A DNA stretch of 64,000 nucleotides from contig CANQFA010000005.1 of assembly GCA_947597925.1 (NCBI GenBank), positions 18,814-82,813 of the forward strand, written 5' to 3'. The notes under the pieces were generated by a model. The model had not been told where the DNA came from and ran no database searches. It worked only from the letters and a program-made list of their open reading frames with translations. The stretch comes from an uncultured Clostridia bacterium. Lineage in GTDB: Bacteria > Bacillota > Clostridia > Christensenellales > Borkfalkiaceae. Below are positions 44,035 through 54,700 of the stretch, in pieces; position 1 is the stretch's first letter; each line of letters starts with the position of its first letter. Made by a program: the position numbers and the translations under genes.

Positions 44035-44140
44035 ATGATTTCGGTGATGATGGGCGGCACGGGATGCCGACTCGGCAACAATGGATCAGGATCGTTTCGG
44101 GCAGGTTTTTTCGCGTAGAGAAAACTGCCCTTTTACTTTT
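44035..44140 (+). promoter_or_regulatory. Structured purE leader ending in a terminator-like hairpin
   Basis: The leader holds CGGCA-CGGGA-TGCCG (44055-44069) and a longer hairpin GGGCAGGTTTT...AAAACTGCCC (44099-44130) followed by TTTTACTTTT, just ahead of the ribosome site GGAGG. This looks like transcription attenuation of the purine operon. The upstream part does not match the purine, ZTP or ykkC/PRPP consensus that I know, so the sensor is unidentified. Confidence 0.55.
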
Positions 44141-44151
44141 CGGAGGTAAAC

Positions 44152-44649
44152 ATGAAAAAGGTAGGCATCATCATGGGGAGCGATTCCGATCTCCCCGTCG
44201 TGGAAAAGGCATTCGGCGTGCTCGACGAACTGTGCGTGCCCTATGAAGTACACGTCTTCTCGGCGCACCGCACTCCCGTGGAGGTGAGAGAATTTTCCCT
44301 CCGCGCGCAGGAGCGGGACTTCGGCGTCCTCATCGCCGCAGCGGGCATGGCGGCCCATCTCGCGGGTGCCGTGGCGGCAAATACCATCCTGCCCGTCATC
44401 GGCATCCCCGTCAAGGGCGGGACCTTCGATGGGCTCGACGCCCTCCTCTCCACCGTGCAGATGCCCTCGGGCATCCCCGTGGCGACCGTCGCCGTCGATG
44501 GGGCGAAGAATGCGGCCTTCCTCGCCGCCGAGATCATCGCCCTCTCGGACAAGGGACTCGGCGAGCGCCTTCTGGCTTACCGCAAGCGGGAGGCGGACGG
44601 CGTGCTCAGAAAGAATGCCGCCGTCGAGGCAAAGTACAACCGCGCGTAA
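44152..44649 (+). CDS. purE: N5-carboxyaminoimidazole ribonucleotide mutase
   Basis: 165 residues. GSDSDLP (9-15), FSAHRTP (~41-47) and AAGMAAHLAG match PurE, which moves or adds the carboxyl group of AIR to give CAIR. First gene of the purine operon; GGAGGT lies 5 nt before the ATG. Class I form by length and motifs, so it would need PurK, which is not in the window. Confidence 0.95.
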   Translation: MKKVGIIMGSDSDLPVVEKAFGVLDELCVPYEVHVFSAHRTPVEVREFSLRAQERDFGVLIAAAGMAAHLAGAVAANTILPVIGIPVKGGTFDGLDALLSTVQMPSGIPVATVAVDGAKNAAFLAAEIIALSDKGLGERLLAYRKREADGVLRKNAAVEAKYNRA

Positions 44650-44690
44650 GAGCGCACAAACAGAAAACATTTTTAAGGAGATACATTTCC

Positions 44691-45428
44691 ATGGAAAAGA
44701 GAGAACAGCTCTATGAGGGCAAGGCAAAGAAGGTCTTTGCGACCGACGACGAAAATCTGGTCATCGTCTCCTATAAGGACGATGCGACCGCCTTTGACGG
44801 GCTCAAGAAGGGCACCATCGTCGGAAAGGGCGTCGTCAACAACCGCATGAGCAATCTTCTGATGCGGCTGATCGAGCAGAAGGGCATCCCCACGCACTAT
44901 GTCAAGGAACTCTCCGAGCGGGAGACCCTCGTGAAGAAGGTGAAGATCGTGCCCCTCGAGGTCATCATCCGCAATGTCTCCGCGGGGTCCTTTGCCAAGC
45001 GCTACGGCGTGGAGGAGGGCATCCCCTTCGACGAACCCACCTGCGAGTTCTCCTATAAGAACGACGACCTGCACGACCCCCTGCTCAATACCTACCACGC
45101 CATCGCCCTCAAGCTGGCGACGAAGGGGGAGATCGCGCTCATCGAGAAGTATGCCTTCCGCATCAACGAGATACTGAAGGAATTTTTCCTCTCCGTCGGG
45201 GTCAAGCTCATCGACTTCAAGCTCGAGTTCGGCAAGACGAAGGAGGGGACCATTGTCCTCGCCGACGAGATCTCGCCCGACACCTGCAGATTCTGGGATG
45301 CGGAGACCAATGAAAAGCTCGACAAGGACCGCTTCCGCCGCGATCTCGGCGGCGTGGAAGATGCCTACCGCGAGATCTTCCGCCGCGTGGGAGGGAGCGC
45401 CCTCGCCTCCGAAGAGGACGAAGACTGA
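44691..45428 (+). CDS. purC: SAICAR synthetase
   Basis: 245 residues. Joins CAIR and aspartate with ATP. YEGKAKKVFATDDENLVI at the N-terminus, VVNNRMSNLLM, VPLEVIIRNVSAGSF, and LADEISPDTCRFWD are family hallmarks. Preceded by AAGGAG, 41 bp after purE, within the same operon. Confidence 0.96.
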   Translation: MEKREQLYEGKAKKVFATDDENLVIVSYKDDATAFDGLKKGTIVGKGVVNNRMSNLLMRLIEQKGIPTHYVKELSERETLVKKVKIVPLEVIIRNVSAGSFAKRYGVEEGIPFDEPTCEFSYKNDDLHDPLLNTYHAIALKLATKGEIALIEKYAFRINEILKEFFLSVGVKLIDFKLEFGKTKEGTIVLADEISPDTCRFWDAETNEKLDKDRFRRDLGGVEDAYREIFRRVGGSALASEEDED

Positions 45429-45445
45429 GGACCACGGGAGATACC

Positions 45446-46900
45446 ATGTCTGAAATTCATGAAGAATGCGGGGTATTCGGCATCTTCGCACCCGTCGTGC
45501 AGGATGTCGCCTCCACGGCATATTATGCCCTCTTTGCACTCCAGCACCGCGGACAGGAATCGGCGGGCATCGTCGTCAACAACGACGGCGTCTTCCGCAC
45601 CCACCGCGACACGGGGCTCGTCAACGACGTCTTCACCGAGGAGAACCTGAAGGGGCTCGGCATGGGCAACATGGCGATCGGGCACGTCCGCTACTCCACC
45701 ACGGGGTCGGGCGGCAGGGAAAATGCCCAGCCCATCGTCGTCAACCACCTGAAGGGCAACATGGCGCTCGCGCACAACGGGAACCTCGTCAATGCCTTTG
45801 AACTGCGCGACGAGCTCGAGAACGACGGGAGCATCTTCCACACCACCTCGGACAGCGAAGTTATCGCCTACATCATCACCAAGGAACGCGTGCGTGCCCG
45901 CTCCATCGAGGCGGCCGTGCTCGGCGCCATGGACAAGCTGAAGGGGGCCTACTCCTTCCTCGTGATGTCGCCCTCCAAGCTCATTGCCGTGCGCGACCCG
46001 CTCGGCTTCCACCCGCTCTGCTACGGCGTGCGCGAGGACGGCGCCTATGTCGTCGCCTCCGAGAGCTGCGCGCTCGACTCCGTCGGCGCAACACTCGTGC
46101 GCGAACTCGAGCCCGGGGAGATGCTCGTCTTCACCAAGGACGGGCCCGTCTCGGACAGAAGCCACACGGGGCGCGGCAAGCACCTCTGCGTCTTCGAATA
46201 TCTCTACATCGCCCGTCCCGACTCCGTGATAGAGGGGAAGTCCGTCCACGAGGCGAGAAAGCAGGCGGGGAGATTCCTCGCGGAGAAATATAAGATAGAC
46301 GCCGATATCGTCGTCGGCGTGCCCGATTCGGGACTCGATGCCGCCTATGGCTACGCCGAGGCCTCGGGCATTCCCTATGGGATAGGCTTCATCAAGAATA
46401 AATACATCGGACGCACCTTCATCGCCCCGGGGCAGGCGGCGCGGGAGGACCGCGTGCGCATCAAACTCAATGTGCTCCGCTCCGCCATCGAGGGCAAGCG
46501 CGTCATCCTCGTCGATGACTCCATCGTCCGCGGGACGACGTGCGAGCGCATCGTGCGCATGCTCCGCAATGCGGGCGCCACCGAGGTCCACATGCTCTCC
46601 TCCGCGCCCGCCTTCCTCAATCCCTGCTACTACGGCACCGATATCGACTCGCGGGACAACCTCATTGCCTGCCACCATACCGTGCCCGAGATCGCGAAGA
46701 TCATCGGCGCCGACTCGGTGGGCTACCTCGACCTCGACAAAGTGGCCTACCTCACGGGGGGAGACGGCACGGGCTTCTGCACGGCATGCTTCGACGGGAA
46801 ATATCCCACCGAACCGCCCGCGGATGCAAATAAGAACCGCTTCGAGCGCTTCGAGCGGCCCATCAGCGAAAACCCGAAATTCAAGAAGAAAGGGGTCTGA
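45446..46900 (+). CDS. purF: Amidophosphoribosyltransferase
   Basis: 484 residues. First committed step: PRPP plus glutamine to phosphoribosylamine. Cys8 of ECGVFGIF becomes the N-terminal nucleophile after removal of an unusually short 7-residue propeptide. Glutaminase part includes GHVRYSTTG and LAHNGNLVN; the PRPP loop is VILVDDSIVRGTT. C-terminal Cys residues (YCTA-type FCTACF) could hold the Fe-S cluster of Bacillus-type PurF. 17 bp after purC. Confidence 0.95.
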   Translation: MSEIHEECGVFGIFAPVVQDVASTAYYALFALQHRGQESAGIVVNNDGVFRTHRDTGLVNDVFTEENLKGLGMGNMAIGHVRYSTTGSGGRENAQPIVVNHLKGNMALAHNGNLVNAFELRDELENDGSIFHTTSDSEVIAYIITKERVRARSIEAAVLGAMDKLKGAYSFLVMSPSKLIAVRDPLGFHPLCYGVREDGAYVVASESCALDSVGATLVRELEPGEMLVFTKDGPVSDRSHTGRGKHLCVFEYLYIARPDSVIEGKSVHEARKQAGRFLAEKYKIDADIVVGVPDSGLDAAYGYAEASGIPYGIGFIKNKYIGRTFIAPGQAAREDRVRIKLNVLRSAIEGKRVILVDDSIVRGTTCERIVRMLRNAGATEVHMLSSAPAFLNPCYYGTDIDSRDNLIACHHTVPEIAKIIGADSVGYLDLDKVAYLTGGDGTGFCTACFDGKYPTEPPADANKNRFERFERPISENPKFKKKGV

Positions 46901-46901
46901 C

Positions 46902-47933
46902 ATGAAGAAGAGCTATTCGGACAGCTATAAGGCTGCGGGCGTGGACATCACCGCGGGATATCGGTCGGTGGAGCTCATGAAAAAGCACATTGCCCGTACC
47001 ATGCCCGAGGGAATGGGCGACGTGATAGGGGGCTTCGGCGGGCTCTTTCCCCTCACGGAGGGAGGGAGCGATCCCGTCCTCGTGGCGGGCACCGACGGCG
47101 TGGGCACCAAGCTCCGCATCGCCCGGCTTCTCGATGTGCACGATACCATCGGCATCGACTGCGTCGCCATGTGTGTCAACGACGTCCTCTGCTGCGGCGC
47201 AAAGCCCCTCTTTTTCCTCGACTATATCGCCTGCGGGAAGAATATCCCCGAGAAGATAGCGGAGATCGTCGGCGGCGTGGCGGAGGGCTGCGTGCAGGCG
47301 GGATGTGCGCTCATCGGCGGCGAGACGGCCGAACATCCCGGTACCATGTCCGAGGATGACTACGACATCGCGGGGTTCACCGTGGGCGTGGTGGCACGGG
47401 ATAAGATCATCGACAATACGAAGATGAAGGCGGGGGACGTCATGCTCGCCCTGCCCTCCACGGGGGTGCACTCCAATGGCTTCTCCCTCGTGAGAAAGGT
47501 CTTTGACGTGGAGCACGCCGACCTGAGAGAGCCCCTTGCGGAGCTCGGCGGCAAGTCGCTCGGCGAGGTCCTCCTCACCCCCACGAAGATCTATGTAAAG
47601 CCCGTGCTCGCCCTCTTCGAAGAGGTGGAGGTGCTGGGCATTTCGCATATCACGGGGGGCGGATTTTACGAGAATATCCCGCGCTCTCTCCCCGAGGGAC
47701 TGGGCGTGAAGATCGAGAAGAGGGCCGTGCGCGTCCTGCCCATCTTCGACCTCATCCAAAGAAGGGGCGGCATCTCCGAACACGACATGTATAATACCTT
47801 TAACATGGGTGTGGGCATGACCGTCGTCGTGCGGAAAGAGGACGAGGAGAAGGCAATTTCCGTCCTCGAAAGAGAGGGGATACAGGCATACCGCCTCGGA
47901 GAGATCGTTGCGGGCGAGGGCGTGGAGTTATGA
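46902..47933 (+). CDS. purM: Phosphoribosylformylglycinamidine cyclo-ligase (AIR synthetase)
   Basis: 343 residues from ATG 46902, one base after the purF stop; the longer frame to 46470 lies inside purF. SYKAAGVDITAG, GFGGLFPL, VAGTDGVGTKL, GGETAEHPG and FNMGVGM are PurM motifs. ATP-dependent closure of FGAM to AIR. It overlaps purN by 4 nt (ATGA). Confidence 0.95.
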   Translation: MKKSYSDSYKAAGVDITAGYRSVELMKKHIARTMPEGMGDVIGGFGGLFPLTEGGSDPVLVAGTDGVGTKLRIARLLDVHDTIGIDCVAMCVNDVLCCGAKPLFFLDYIACGKNIPEKIAEIVGGVAEGCVQAGCALIGGETAEHPGTMSEDDYDIAGFTVGVVARDKIIDNTKMKAGDVMLALPSTGVHSNGFSLVRKVFDVEHADLREPLAELGGKSLGEVLLTPTKIYVKPVLALFEEVEVLGISHITGGGFYENIPRSLPEGLGVKIEKRAVRVLPIFDLIQRRGGISEHDMYNTFNMGVGMTVVVRKEDEEKAISVLEREGIQAYRLGEIVAGEGVEL

Positions 47934-48532
47934 GCGCCGTGCGCATTGCCGTCCTCTGTTCGGGCGGCGGGACCAATTTTCAGGCGATCGTCAATGCCAA
48001 GGAGGCGGGACTCATCCCCGATGGGGAGATCGTGCTCGTCGTCTGCGACCATGCGGGGGCTTATGTCCTCGAGCGTGCGAAAAAATACGGCATCGAGACG
48101 GCGGTCTTTGACAGGAAGAGCATCCCCGACCGCGCGCTGCGAGAGAGGGCCATCCTCGAAACTCTCGAGGCGCATGAAGTGGGTCTCGTCGTCTTTGCGG
48201 GATTTATGACCATCCTCTCCGAGACCTTCACGAAGAAGTATGCGGGGCGGGCGATCAACATCCATCCCGCACTGCTGCCGAGCTTCGGCGGGCAGGGCAT
48301 GTACGGACTTCACGTGCACGAAGCCGTCCTGAAGGCGGGTGTCAAGGTGACGGGTGCCACCGTGCACTATGTCACCGAGGTGTGCGACGGAGGGCCCATC
48401 ATCGCCCAGAAGGCGGTGGAGGTGAAGGAGGGGGATACCCCCGAGATCCTCCAGAAGCGGGTCATGCGCGAGGCGGAGTGGGTCATCTTCCCCGAGGCTG
48501 TGGAAAAGGTGTGCAAAGAACTGAGCCGCTGA
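47930..48532 (+). CDS. purN: Phosphoribosylglycinamide formyltransferase
   Basis: 200 residues. Transfers the formyl group of 10-formyl-THF to GAR. VLCSGGGTNFQAI (N-terminal), NIHPALLPSFGG (catalytic Asn and His), and VTGATVHYVTEVCDGGPII (catalytic Asp) are all present. Translationally coupled to purM. Confidence 0.95.
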   Translation: MSAVRIAVLCSGGGTNFQAIVNAKEAGLIPDGEIVLVVCDHAGAYVLERAKKYGIETAVFDRKSIPDRALRERAILETLEAHEVGLVVFAGFMTILSETFTKKYAGRAINIHPALLPSFGGQGMYGLHVHEAVLKAGVKVTGATVHYVTEVCDGGPIIAQKAVEVKEGDTPEILQKRVMREAEWVIFPEAVEKVCKELSR

Positions 48533-48570
48533 GGCGGTGCGACATAAAATAAAACGAAAGGAGAAGTGTT

Positions 48571-49293
48571 ATGGTAAGAAAGGACTTGGCACGTCTGCTT
48601 GCGGCGAATGCGTATCCCGGGCGGGGCATCATCGTCGGCAAGAGCAAGGACGGAAAGAAGGCAATGTTTGCCTATTTCATCATGGGCAGGAGCGAAAACA
48701 GCCGCAACCGCGTCTTCGCGGAGTACGGCGACGAGGTGAGGACGGAGGCCTTCGACGCCTCGAAGGTCGTGGATCCCTCCCTCATCATCTACTCTGCCGT
48801 CAAGACGGTGGGAAAAGACATCATCGTGACCAACGGCGACCAGACGGATACCATAGAGGAGTCGCTGAAGGCGGGGCACTGCTTCCGCCATGCCCTCATG
48901 AAGAGGACGTTTGAGCCCGACGCGCCCAACTATACCCCCCGCATCAGCGCCATCCTGCACCTCGGCAACAAGGTCTCGGACTATACCTATGAGCTCTCCG
49001 TGCTCAAGTGCGCCGACGGGAAGGGGAAGGGGTGCAACCGCTTCTTCTTCTCCTATGCGCCCGTGAGCGGCACGGGACACTTCGTCCATACCTACAGAAA
49101 GAATGGCAGCCCCCTTCCCTCCTTCGAGGGAGAGCCCGTCCCCGTCAAGCTCGGGAGCGACCTGAAGGAATTTGCGGACATGCTCTGGGAAAATCTCAAC
49201 GAGGAGAACAAGATCTCCCTCGTGTGCCGCGCCATCGACCTCAGGACGGGGGCGGCGGAGAGCATCGTCTACAACAAGAATCAGAATCAGTGA
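48571..49293 (+). CDS. purO: IMP cyclohydrolase, PurO-type
   Basis: 240 residues, unlike the N-terminal half of PurH. It resembles archaeal-type PurO: opening LLAANAYPGRGIIVGKSKDGK, FAYFIMGRSENSRNRVF, and later NTPRI-like YTPRISAIL. PurO closes FAICAR to IMP with a different fold (Ntn-hydrolase-like). Placed directly before a stand-alone AICAR transformylase, so the pair replaces bifunctional PurH. AAGGAG precedes the ATG. Assignment rests on motif recall and context. Confidence 0.82.
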   Translation: MVRKDLARLLAANAYPGRGIIVGKSKDGKKAMFAYFIMGRSENSRNRVFAEYGDEVRTEAFDASKVVDPSLIIYSAVKTVGKDIIVTNGDQTDTIEESLKAGHCFRHALMKRTFEPDAPNYTPRISAILHLGNKVSDYTYELSVLKCADGKGKGCNRFFFSYAPVSGTGHFVHTYRKNGSPLPSFEGEPVPVKLGSDLKEFADMLWENLNEENKISLVCRAIDLRTGAAESIVYNKNQNQ

Positions 49294-49303
49294 GGAGGGC
49301 AAG

Positions 49304-50488
49304 ATGAACGAATTTTCCCTGAAATACGGATGCAATCCCAACCAGAAGCCCGCGCGCATCTTCATGGCGGACGGCGGGGAACTGCCCATTGAAGTTCTGA
49401 ACGGGCGCCCGGGATATATCAACTTCCTCGACGCCTTCAACTCCTGGCAGCTCGTGAAGGAGGTGAAGGAGAGCACGGGCTATGTCGCCGCGACGAGCTT
49501 CAAGCACGTGTCGCCCACCTCTGCCGCCATCGGCAAAAAACTTCCTCCCGACCTCAAGAAGTCCTGCTTCGTCGAGGATATCGAGGGGCTGGACGACTCC
49601 CCGCTCGCCTGTGCCTATGCCCGCGCGCGCGGCACGGACAGAATGTCCTCTTTCGGCGACTGGATCGCCCTCTCCGACGAGTGCGACGAGGTGACCGCGA
49701 AGATCATCTCCCGCGAGGTATCCGATGGGGTCATCGCGCCCGCCTATTCGCCCAAGGCGCTCGAAATCCTGAAGGCAAAGCGCAAGGGCGGGTATAACGT
49801 CGTGAAGATCGATCCCTCCTATGTGCCCGCCGAGGTGGAGAGAAAGCAGGTCTTCGGCATCACCTTTGAACAGGGGAGAAATAATTTCAAGGTGACGAGG
49901 GGCCTCCTCGAGAACATCGTGACGAAGAACAGGGAGCTTCCCGAGGACAAGGCGATCGACCTCATCATCTCCCTCATCACGCTCAAATACACCCAGTCCA
50001 ACTCCGTCTGCTTCGCTGCGGACGGACAGGCGATCGGCGTGGGCGCGGGCCAGCAGTCGCGCATCCACTGCACCCGCCTTGCGGCACAGAAGGCTGACCT
50101 GTGGCATCTGCGCCGCCATGAGAAGGTGCTCTCCCTCAAGTTTGCGGAAGGGGTGGGCCGTCCCGAAAAGAACAATATCATCGACCTCTACCTCTCCGAT
50201 CATCCCGAAGAGGTGCTCGGCGACGGCGTGTGGAGAAAGAACTTCGCCGTGCGGCCCGAACCCTTTACCCGCGAGGAGCAGCAGGCGTATCTCGCGAAGA
50301 TCTCGGGGGTCAGCCTCGGGAGCGACGCCTTCTTCCCCTTCTCGGACAACATTGAGCGGGCATTTGCGAGCGGCGTCTCCTATGTCGCGGAGCCCGGCGG
50401 CTCGGTGCGCGACGACCTCGTGATCGAGGCGGCGGACAGCCACGGCATGGTGATGGCATTTACGGGGCTTCGCCTCTTCCACCATTGA
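49304..50488 (+). CDS. Stand-alone AICAR transformylase
   Basis: 394 residues corresponding to the C-terminal domain of PurH without the cyclohydrolase part. [12 protein letters not shown], the [10 protein letters not shown] block (catalytic Lys-His), [27 protein letters not shown] and FFPFSDNIE fit the family. Transfers formyl from 10-formyl-THF to AICAR. 10 bp after the PurO-type gene; GAGGAGG upstream. Confidence 0.93.
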   Translation: MNEFSLKYGCNPNQKPARIFMADGGELPIEVLNGRPGYINFLDAFNSWQLVKEVKESTGYVAATSFKHVSPTSAAIGKKLPPDLKKSCFVEDIEGLDDSPLACAYARARGTDRMSSFGDWIALSDECDEVTAKIISREVSDGVIAPAYSPKALEILKAKRKGGYNVVKIDPSYVPAEVERKQVFGITFEQGRNNFKVTRGLLENIVTKNRELPEDKAIDLIISLITLKYTQSNSVCFAADGQAIGVGAGQQSRIHCTRLAAQKADLWHLRRHEKVLSLKFAEGVGRPEKNNIIDLYLSDHPEEVLGDGVWRKNFAVRPEPFTREEQQAYLAKISGVSLGSDAFFPFSDNIERAFASGVSYVAEPGGSVRDDLVIEAADSHGMVMAFTGLRLFHH

Positions 50489-50500
50489 AGTGAGGACAGT

Positions 50501-51769
50501 ATGAATATCTTAGTGATCGGCGGCGGCGGCCGCGAACACGCCGTCATCAAGACCCTGAAAAAGAGCCCGCTCTGCGGCAAGGTGTGGTGCCTGCCCGGGA
50601 ACGGGGGCATCGCCGCGGATGCGGAGTGCGTGCCCGTGAAGGCCACCGACCTTTCGGCTATCGCGGAGTTTGCAAAGAGCCACCCCGTGGACTTTGCCGT
50701 CGTCACGCCCGACGATCCGCTCGTGCTCGGCTGCGTCGACCTCCTCGAGGGGCTCGGCATTCCCTGCTTCGGGCCCGAAAAGAAGGCGGCCATCATCGAG
50801 GGGAGCAAGGTCTTCTCCAAGAACCTCATGAAAAAGTACGGCATCCCCACGGCGGATTCCATGGAGTTTTCCGACCCCATGTCTGCAATTTCCTACCTGA
50901 AGGGGTGCCAATATCCCACCGTCATCAAGGCCGACGGGCTCGCCCTCGGAAAGGGCGCCGTGATCGTGAATTCCTTTGCGGAGGCCGAGGAGACCGTCCG
51001 CCGCATGATGGTGGAAAAGGTCTTCGGTGAGAGCGGGAGCCGCATCCTCGTGGAGGAATTTTTGACGGGACCCGAGGTCTCCGTGCTCTCCTTTACGGAC
51101 GGCAAGACGGTGGTGCCCATGGTGTCGTCCATGGACCACAAGCGCGCCCTCGACGGCGACGAGGGGCTCAATACGGGCGGGATGGGCACGGTGGCGCCCA
51201 ATCCCTACTTCACCCCCGAGGTCGCCGCGGAGTGCATGGAAAAGATCTTTTTGCCCACCGTGCACGCCATGAATGCGGAGGGGAGGACCTTTAAGGGGTG
51301 CCTCTACTTCGGCCTCATGCTCACGCCCGCGGGTCCCAAGGTGATTGAGTACAACTGCCGCTTCGGCGATCCCGAGACGCAGGTCGTCTTGCCCCTCCTC
51401 GAGAGCGACCTCCTCGAGATCATGCTCGCTGTGAGAAATGGGACCCTGACCGCGGACATGGTACGTTTCTCCGCTGCCTATGCCTGCTGCGTGGTCCTCG
51501 CTTCGCGGGGATATCCTCAGAAATACGAGACGGGATTTCCCATCACCCTTCCCGCATGCGGAGAGGGGGAGGAGATCTTCGTCGCGGGTGCCCGCAAGGA
51601 GGGCGAGACCCTCCTCTCGGCGGGTGGCAGGGTGCTCGGCGCCGTCGCGACGGGCAAGACCCTGCAGGAGGCCGTAGATGCCGCCTATGCGCTTGCGGAC
51701 GGCGTGCACTTCGAAAATGCCTACTGTCGGCGCGACATCGGGGCGAGAGCCCTCCGCGCCGCGAAATAA
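50501..51769 (+). CDS. purD: Phosphoribosylamine-glycine ligase (GAR synthetase)
   Basis: 422 residues, ATP-grasp fold. [10 protein letters not shown] at the N-terminus, [18 protein letters not shown] (ATP-binding), [18 protein letters not shown] and [11 protein letters not shown] (metal site). Joins phosphoribosylamine and glycine. 12 bp after the AICAR transformylase gene. Confidence 0.96.
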   Translation: MNILVIGGGGREHAVIKTLKKSPLCGKVWCLPGNGGIAADAECVPVKATDLSAIAEFAKSHPVDFAVVTPDDPLVLGCVDLLEGLGIPCFGPEKKAAIIEGSKVFSKNLMKKYGIPTADSMEFSDPMSAISYLKGCQYPTVIKADGLALGKGAVIVNSFAEAEETVRRMMVEKVFGESGSRILVEEFLTGPEVSVLSFTDGKTVVPMVSSMDHKRALDGDEGLNTGGMGTVAPNPYFTPEVAAECMEKIFLPTVHAMNAEGRTFKGCLYFGLMLTPAGPKVIEYNCRFGDPETQVVLPLLESDLLEIMLAVRNGTLTADMVRFSAAYACCVVLASRGYPQKYETGFPITLPACGEGEEIFVAGARKEGETLLSAGGRVLGAVATGKTLQEAVDAAYALADGVHFENAYCRRDIGARALRAAK

Positions 51770-51784
51770 CGAAAAGGAGAGGGT

Positions 51785-54700
51785 ATGGTTTATCGCGTCT
51801 ACGTAGAGAAAAAAGAGGGCTTCGATCATGAGGCAAAGTCCCTCCTTCGGGATTTTCGCGAACTGCTCGAGCTCGGCAATGTGACGGGGCTCCGCGTCCT
51901 CAACCGCTATGACGTGGAGGACATCGGGGAGGAGCTCTTCGAAAAGTGCGTGCGGGAAGTCTTTTCCGAGCCGCAGATGGACACCGCCTCCGAGTGCGTG
52001 GACCTCACGGGCGCGCGCACCTTTGCGGTGGAGTACCTGCCGGGGCAATTTGACCAGCGCGCAGATTCCGCGGCGCAGTGCGTCCAGCTCGTCTCCATGG
52101 GTAGCCGTCCCCTCATCCGCACCGCCAAGGTCTATGCCGTCTACGGCAACGTGACGGAGGAGGACCTCTCCGCCATCAAGAAATATGTCATCAACCCCGT
52201 CGAAAGCAGGGAGGCGAGCCTCGCCATCCCCGAGACGCTGAAGATCGCCCATCCCGTCCCCGCGGAGGTGGAGACCCTCACGGGATTTCTGCGGCTGGAC
52301 GAAGAGGGCCTCAGAGAATTTGTAAAGAAATACGCCCTCGCCATGGACGAGGATGACATCGCCTTTTGTCAGGAATATTTCCGCTCCGAGATGCGCGATC
52401 CCACCATCACCGAGATCCGCATGATCGATACCTATTGGTCGGACCACTGCCGCCATACGACCTTCTTGACGACGCTCGACGGCGTCTCCTTCGAAGACGA
52501 ACTTCCGGAGCGCGCCTACCGCGACTACCTCGCCGCGCGGGAGGAACTCGGGCGCACCAAGCCCGTGAACCTCATGGACATCGGCACCATTGCCTGCAAG
52601 CTCCTCAAAAAGCGGGGCATGCTCGAAAAGCTCGACGAGAGCGAAGAGATCAATGCCTGCACGGTCAAGATCAAGGTCGATGTGGACGGCGAGGCGCAGG
52701 ACTACCTCCTCCTCTTCAAGAATGAGACGCACAACCATCCCACCGAGATAGAGCCCTTCGGCGGTGCGGCTACTTGCATCGGCGGCGCCATCCGCGATCC
52801 GCTCTCGGGCAGGAGCTATGTCTATGCCGCCATGCGCGTGACGGGCGCGGGCGATCCCCTCGTTCCCGTCAAGGACACCATGCAGGGCAAATTGCCGCAG
52901 AGGAAGATCGTCACCACGGCGGCGGCGGGCTATTCCTCCTACGGCAACCAGATAGGCCTTGCCACGGGGCAGGTGGACGAGCTCTACCACCCGGGATATC
53001 TCGCCAAGCGCCTCGAGATAGGCGCGGTCATCGCGGCGACGCCCGCCGAAAATGTGAGGAGAGAAGTCCCCGCGCCGGGCGACAAGGTCATCCTCCTCGG
53101 CGGAAGGACGGGACGGGACGGCTGCGGCGGCGCCACGGGTTCCTCGAAGTCGCATACCCTCGAGTCCCTCTCCGTCTGCGGCGCGGAGGTGCAGAAGGGC
53201 AATGCCCCCGAGGAGAGAAAGCTCCAGCGTCTCTTCCGCAACAAAGAGGCCATGCTCCTCATCAAGCGGTGCAATGACTTCGGCGCGGGCGGGGTCTCCG
53301 TCGCCATCGGCGAACTTGCCGACGGGCTGGAGATCGACCTCGACCTCGTGCCCAAAAAATATGACGGACTGGACGGGACCGAGCTCGCCATCTCCGAATC
53401 GCAGGAGCGCATGGCGGTGGTGGTGGAGGCAAAGGATGCGGAAGAGTTTATCCGCCTCGCCGAAGAGGAGAACCTCGAGGCGACGGTCGTGGCGACCGTG
53501 TCCGCGATCCCCCGTCTCAAAATGCGCCTGCACGGCAAGACCATCGTCGATGTCTCGCGCGAATTTCTGAATTCCAACGGCGCCGAAAAGCACACCACTG
53601 CGGCGCCGAAGAGGGCGGAGAGCTACGAAAAGGCCCTGCCCGTCTCCTTTGCCCACGGCATGCGGGAGACGGCCTCCGACCTCAATACCTGCTCCAAGCG
53701 CGGACTCTCGGAGCGTTTCGACTCCACCATCGGCGCGGGCACCGTGCTCATGCCCTTCGGCGGGAGATATCAGATGACGCCTCCGCAGGCGATGGTCCAT
53801 CTCGTCTCCGTAGAAAAGGGGCACACCGACACCGTCTCCTATATGGCGTGGGGCGGCAACCCCTATATCGCCGAGAAGAGTCCCTATCACGGGGCGTATC
53901 TCGCCGTCGTCGAGAGCGTGGCGAAGCTCATCGCGACGGGCGCCTCCTTCGAAGATGTCTACCTCTCCTTCCAGGAATATTTCTTAAAGCCCGGCAAGGA
54001 CCCTGCACGCTGGGGACAGCCCCTCGCCGCCCTTCTCGGCGCCTTTAAGGCACAGACGGAGCTGGGCATCGCCGCCGTCGGAGGGAAGGACTCCATGAGC
54101 GGCACCTTTGAGCATATCGACGTCCCGCCCACCCTCGTCTCCTTTGCGGTGACTACGGGAAGGTCAGGGGAGGTCGTCTCTCCCGAGTTCAAGAGCGCGG
54201 GACATAAGGTGGTCCTGCTCTCGCCCGCCTATGACGGCGACGGCCTCCCTGTGACGGGGTCCCTCCTCGCGAACTTCCGCGCGGTGACCGCCTTCATGCG
54301 CTCGGGGAAGATCGTCTCGGCGTGGTCGTGCGGCTTCGGCGGCGTGGCGGAGGGCATCCTGAAGATGTGCTTCGGCAACCGTATCGGCTTCCGCTTTGCG
54401 GACATGGTACCCCTCGAAAAGGTCTTCGGCTATCGCTACGGCTCCCTTATCCTCGAACTCAATGAGGACATCGGCCTCGGCGAAGAGCTCGGCGAGACGA
54501 CGGGCGACGGCATCCTCTCGCGCGGTGCGGAGCGGCTCTCGGTGACCGAGCTCGCCTCCCTCTACGAGGGCAAGCTGGAGCCCGTGTACCCCGTGAATGC
54601 AAAGGCGCCCGCGCGCCCCGTGCACGACATCACATCCGAACCCGTCAAGATCTACGCGAGTGCCTATAAGACGGCCTCGCCCCGCGTCCTCCTGCCCGTC

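Noticed and set aside
44029..44140. ZTP, purine or PRPP riboswitch before purE
   Set aside because: The conserved cores of these aptamers could not be found by eye; left as an unassigned leader.
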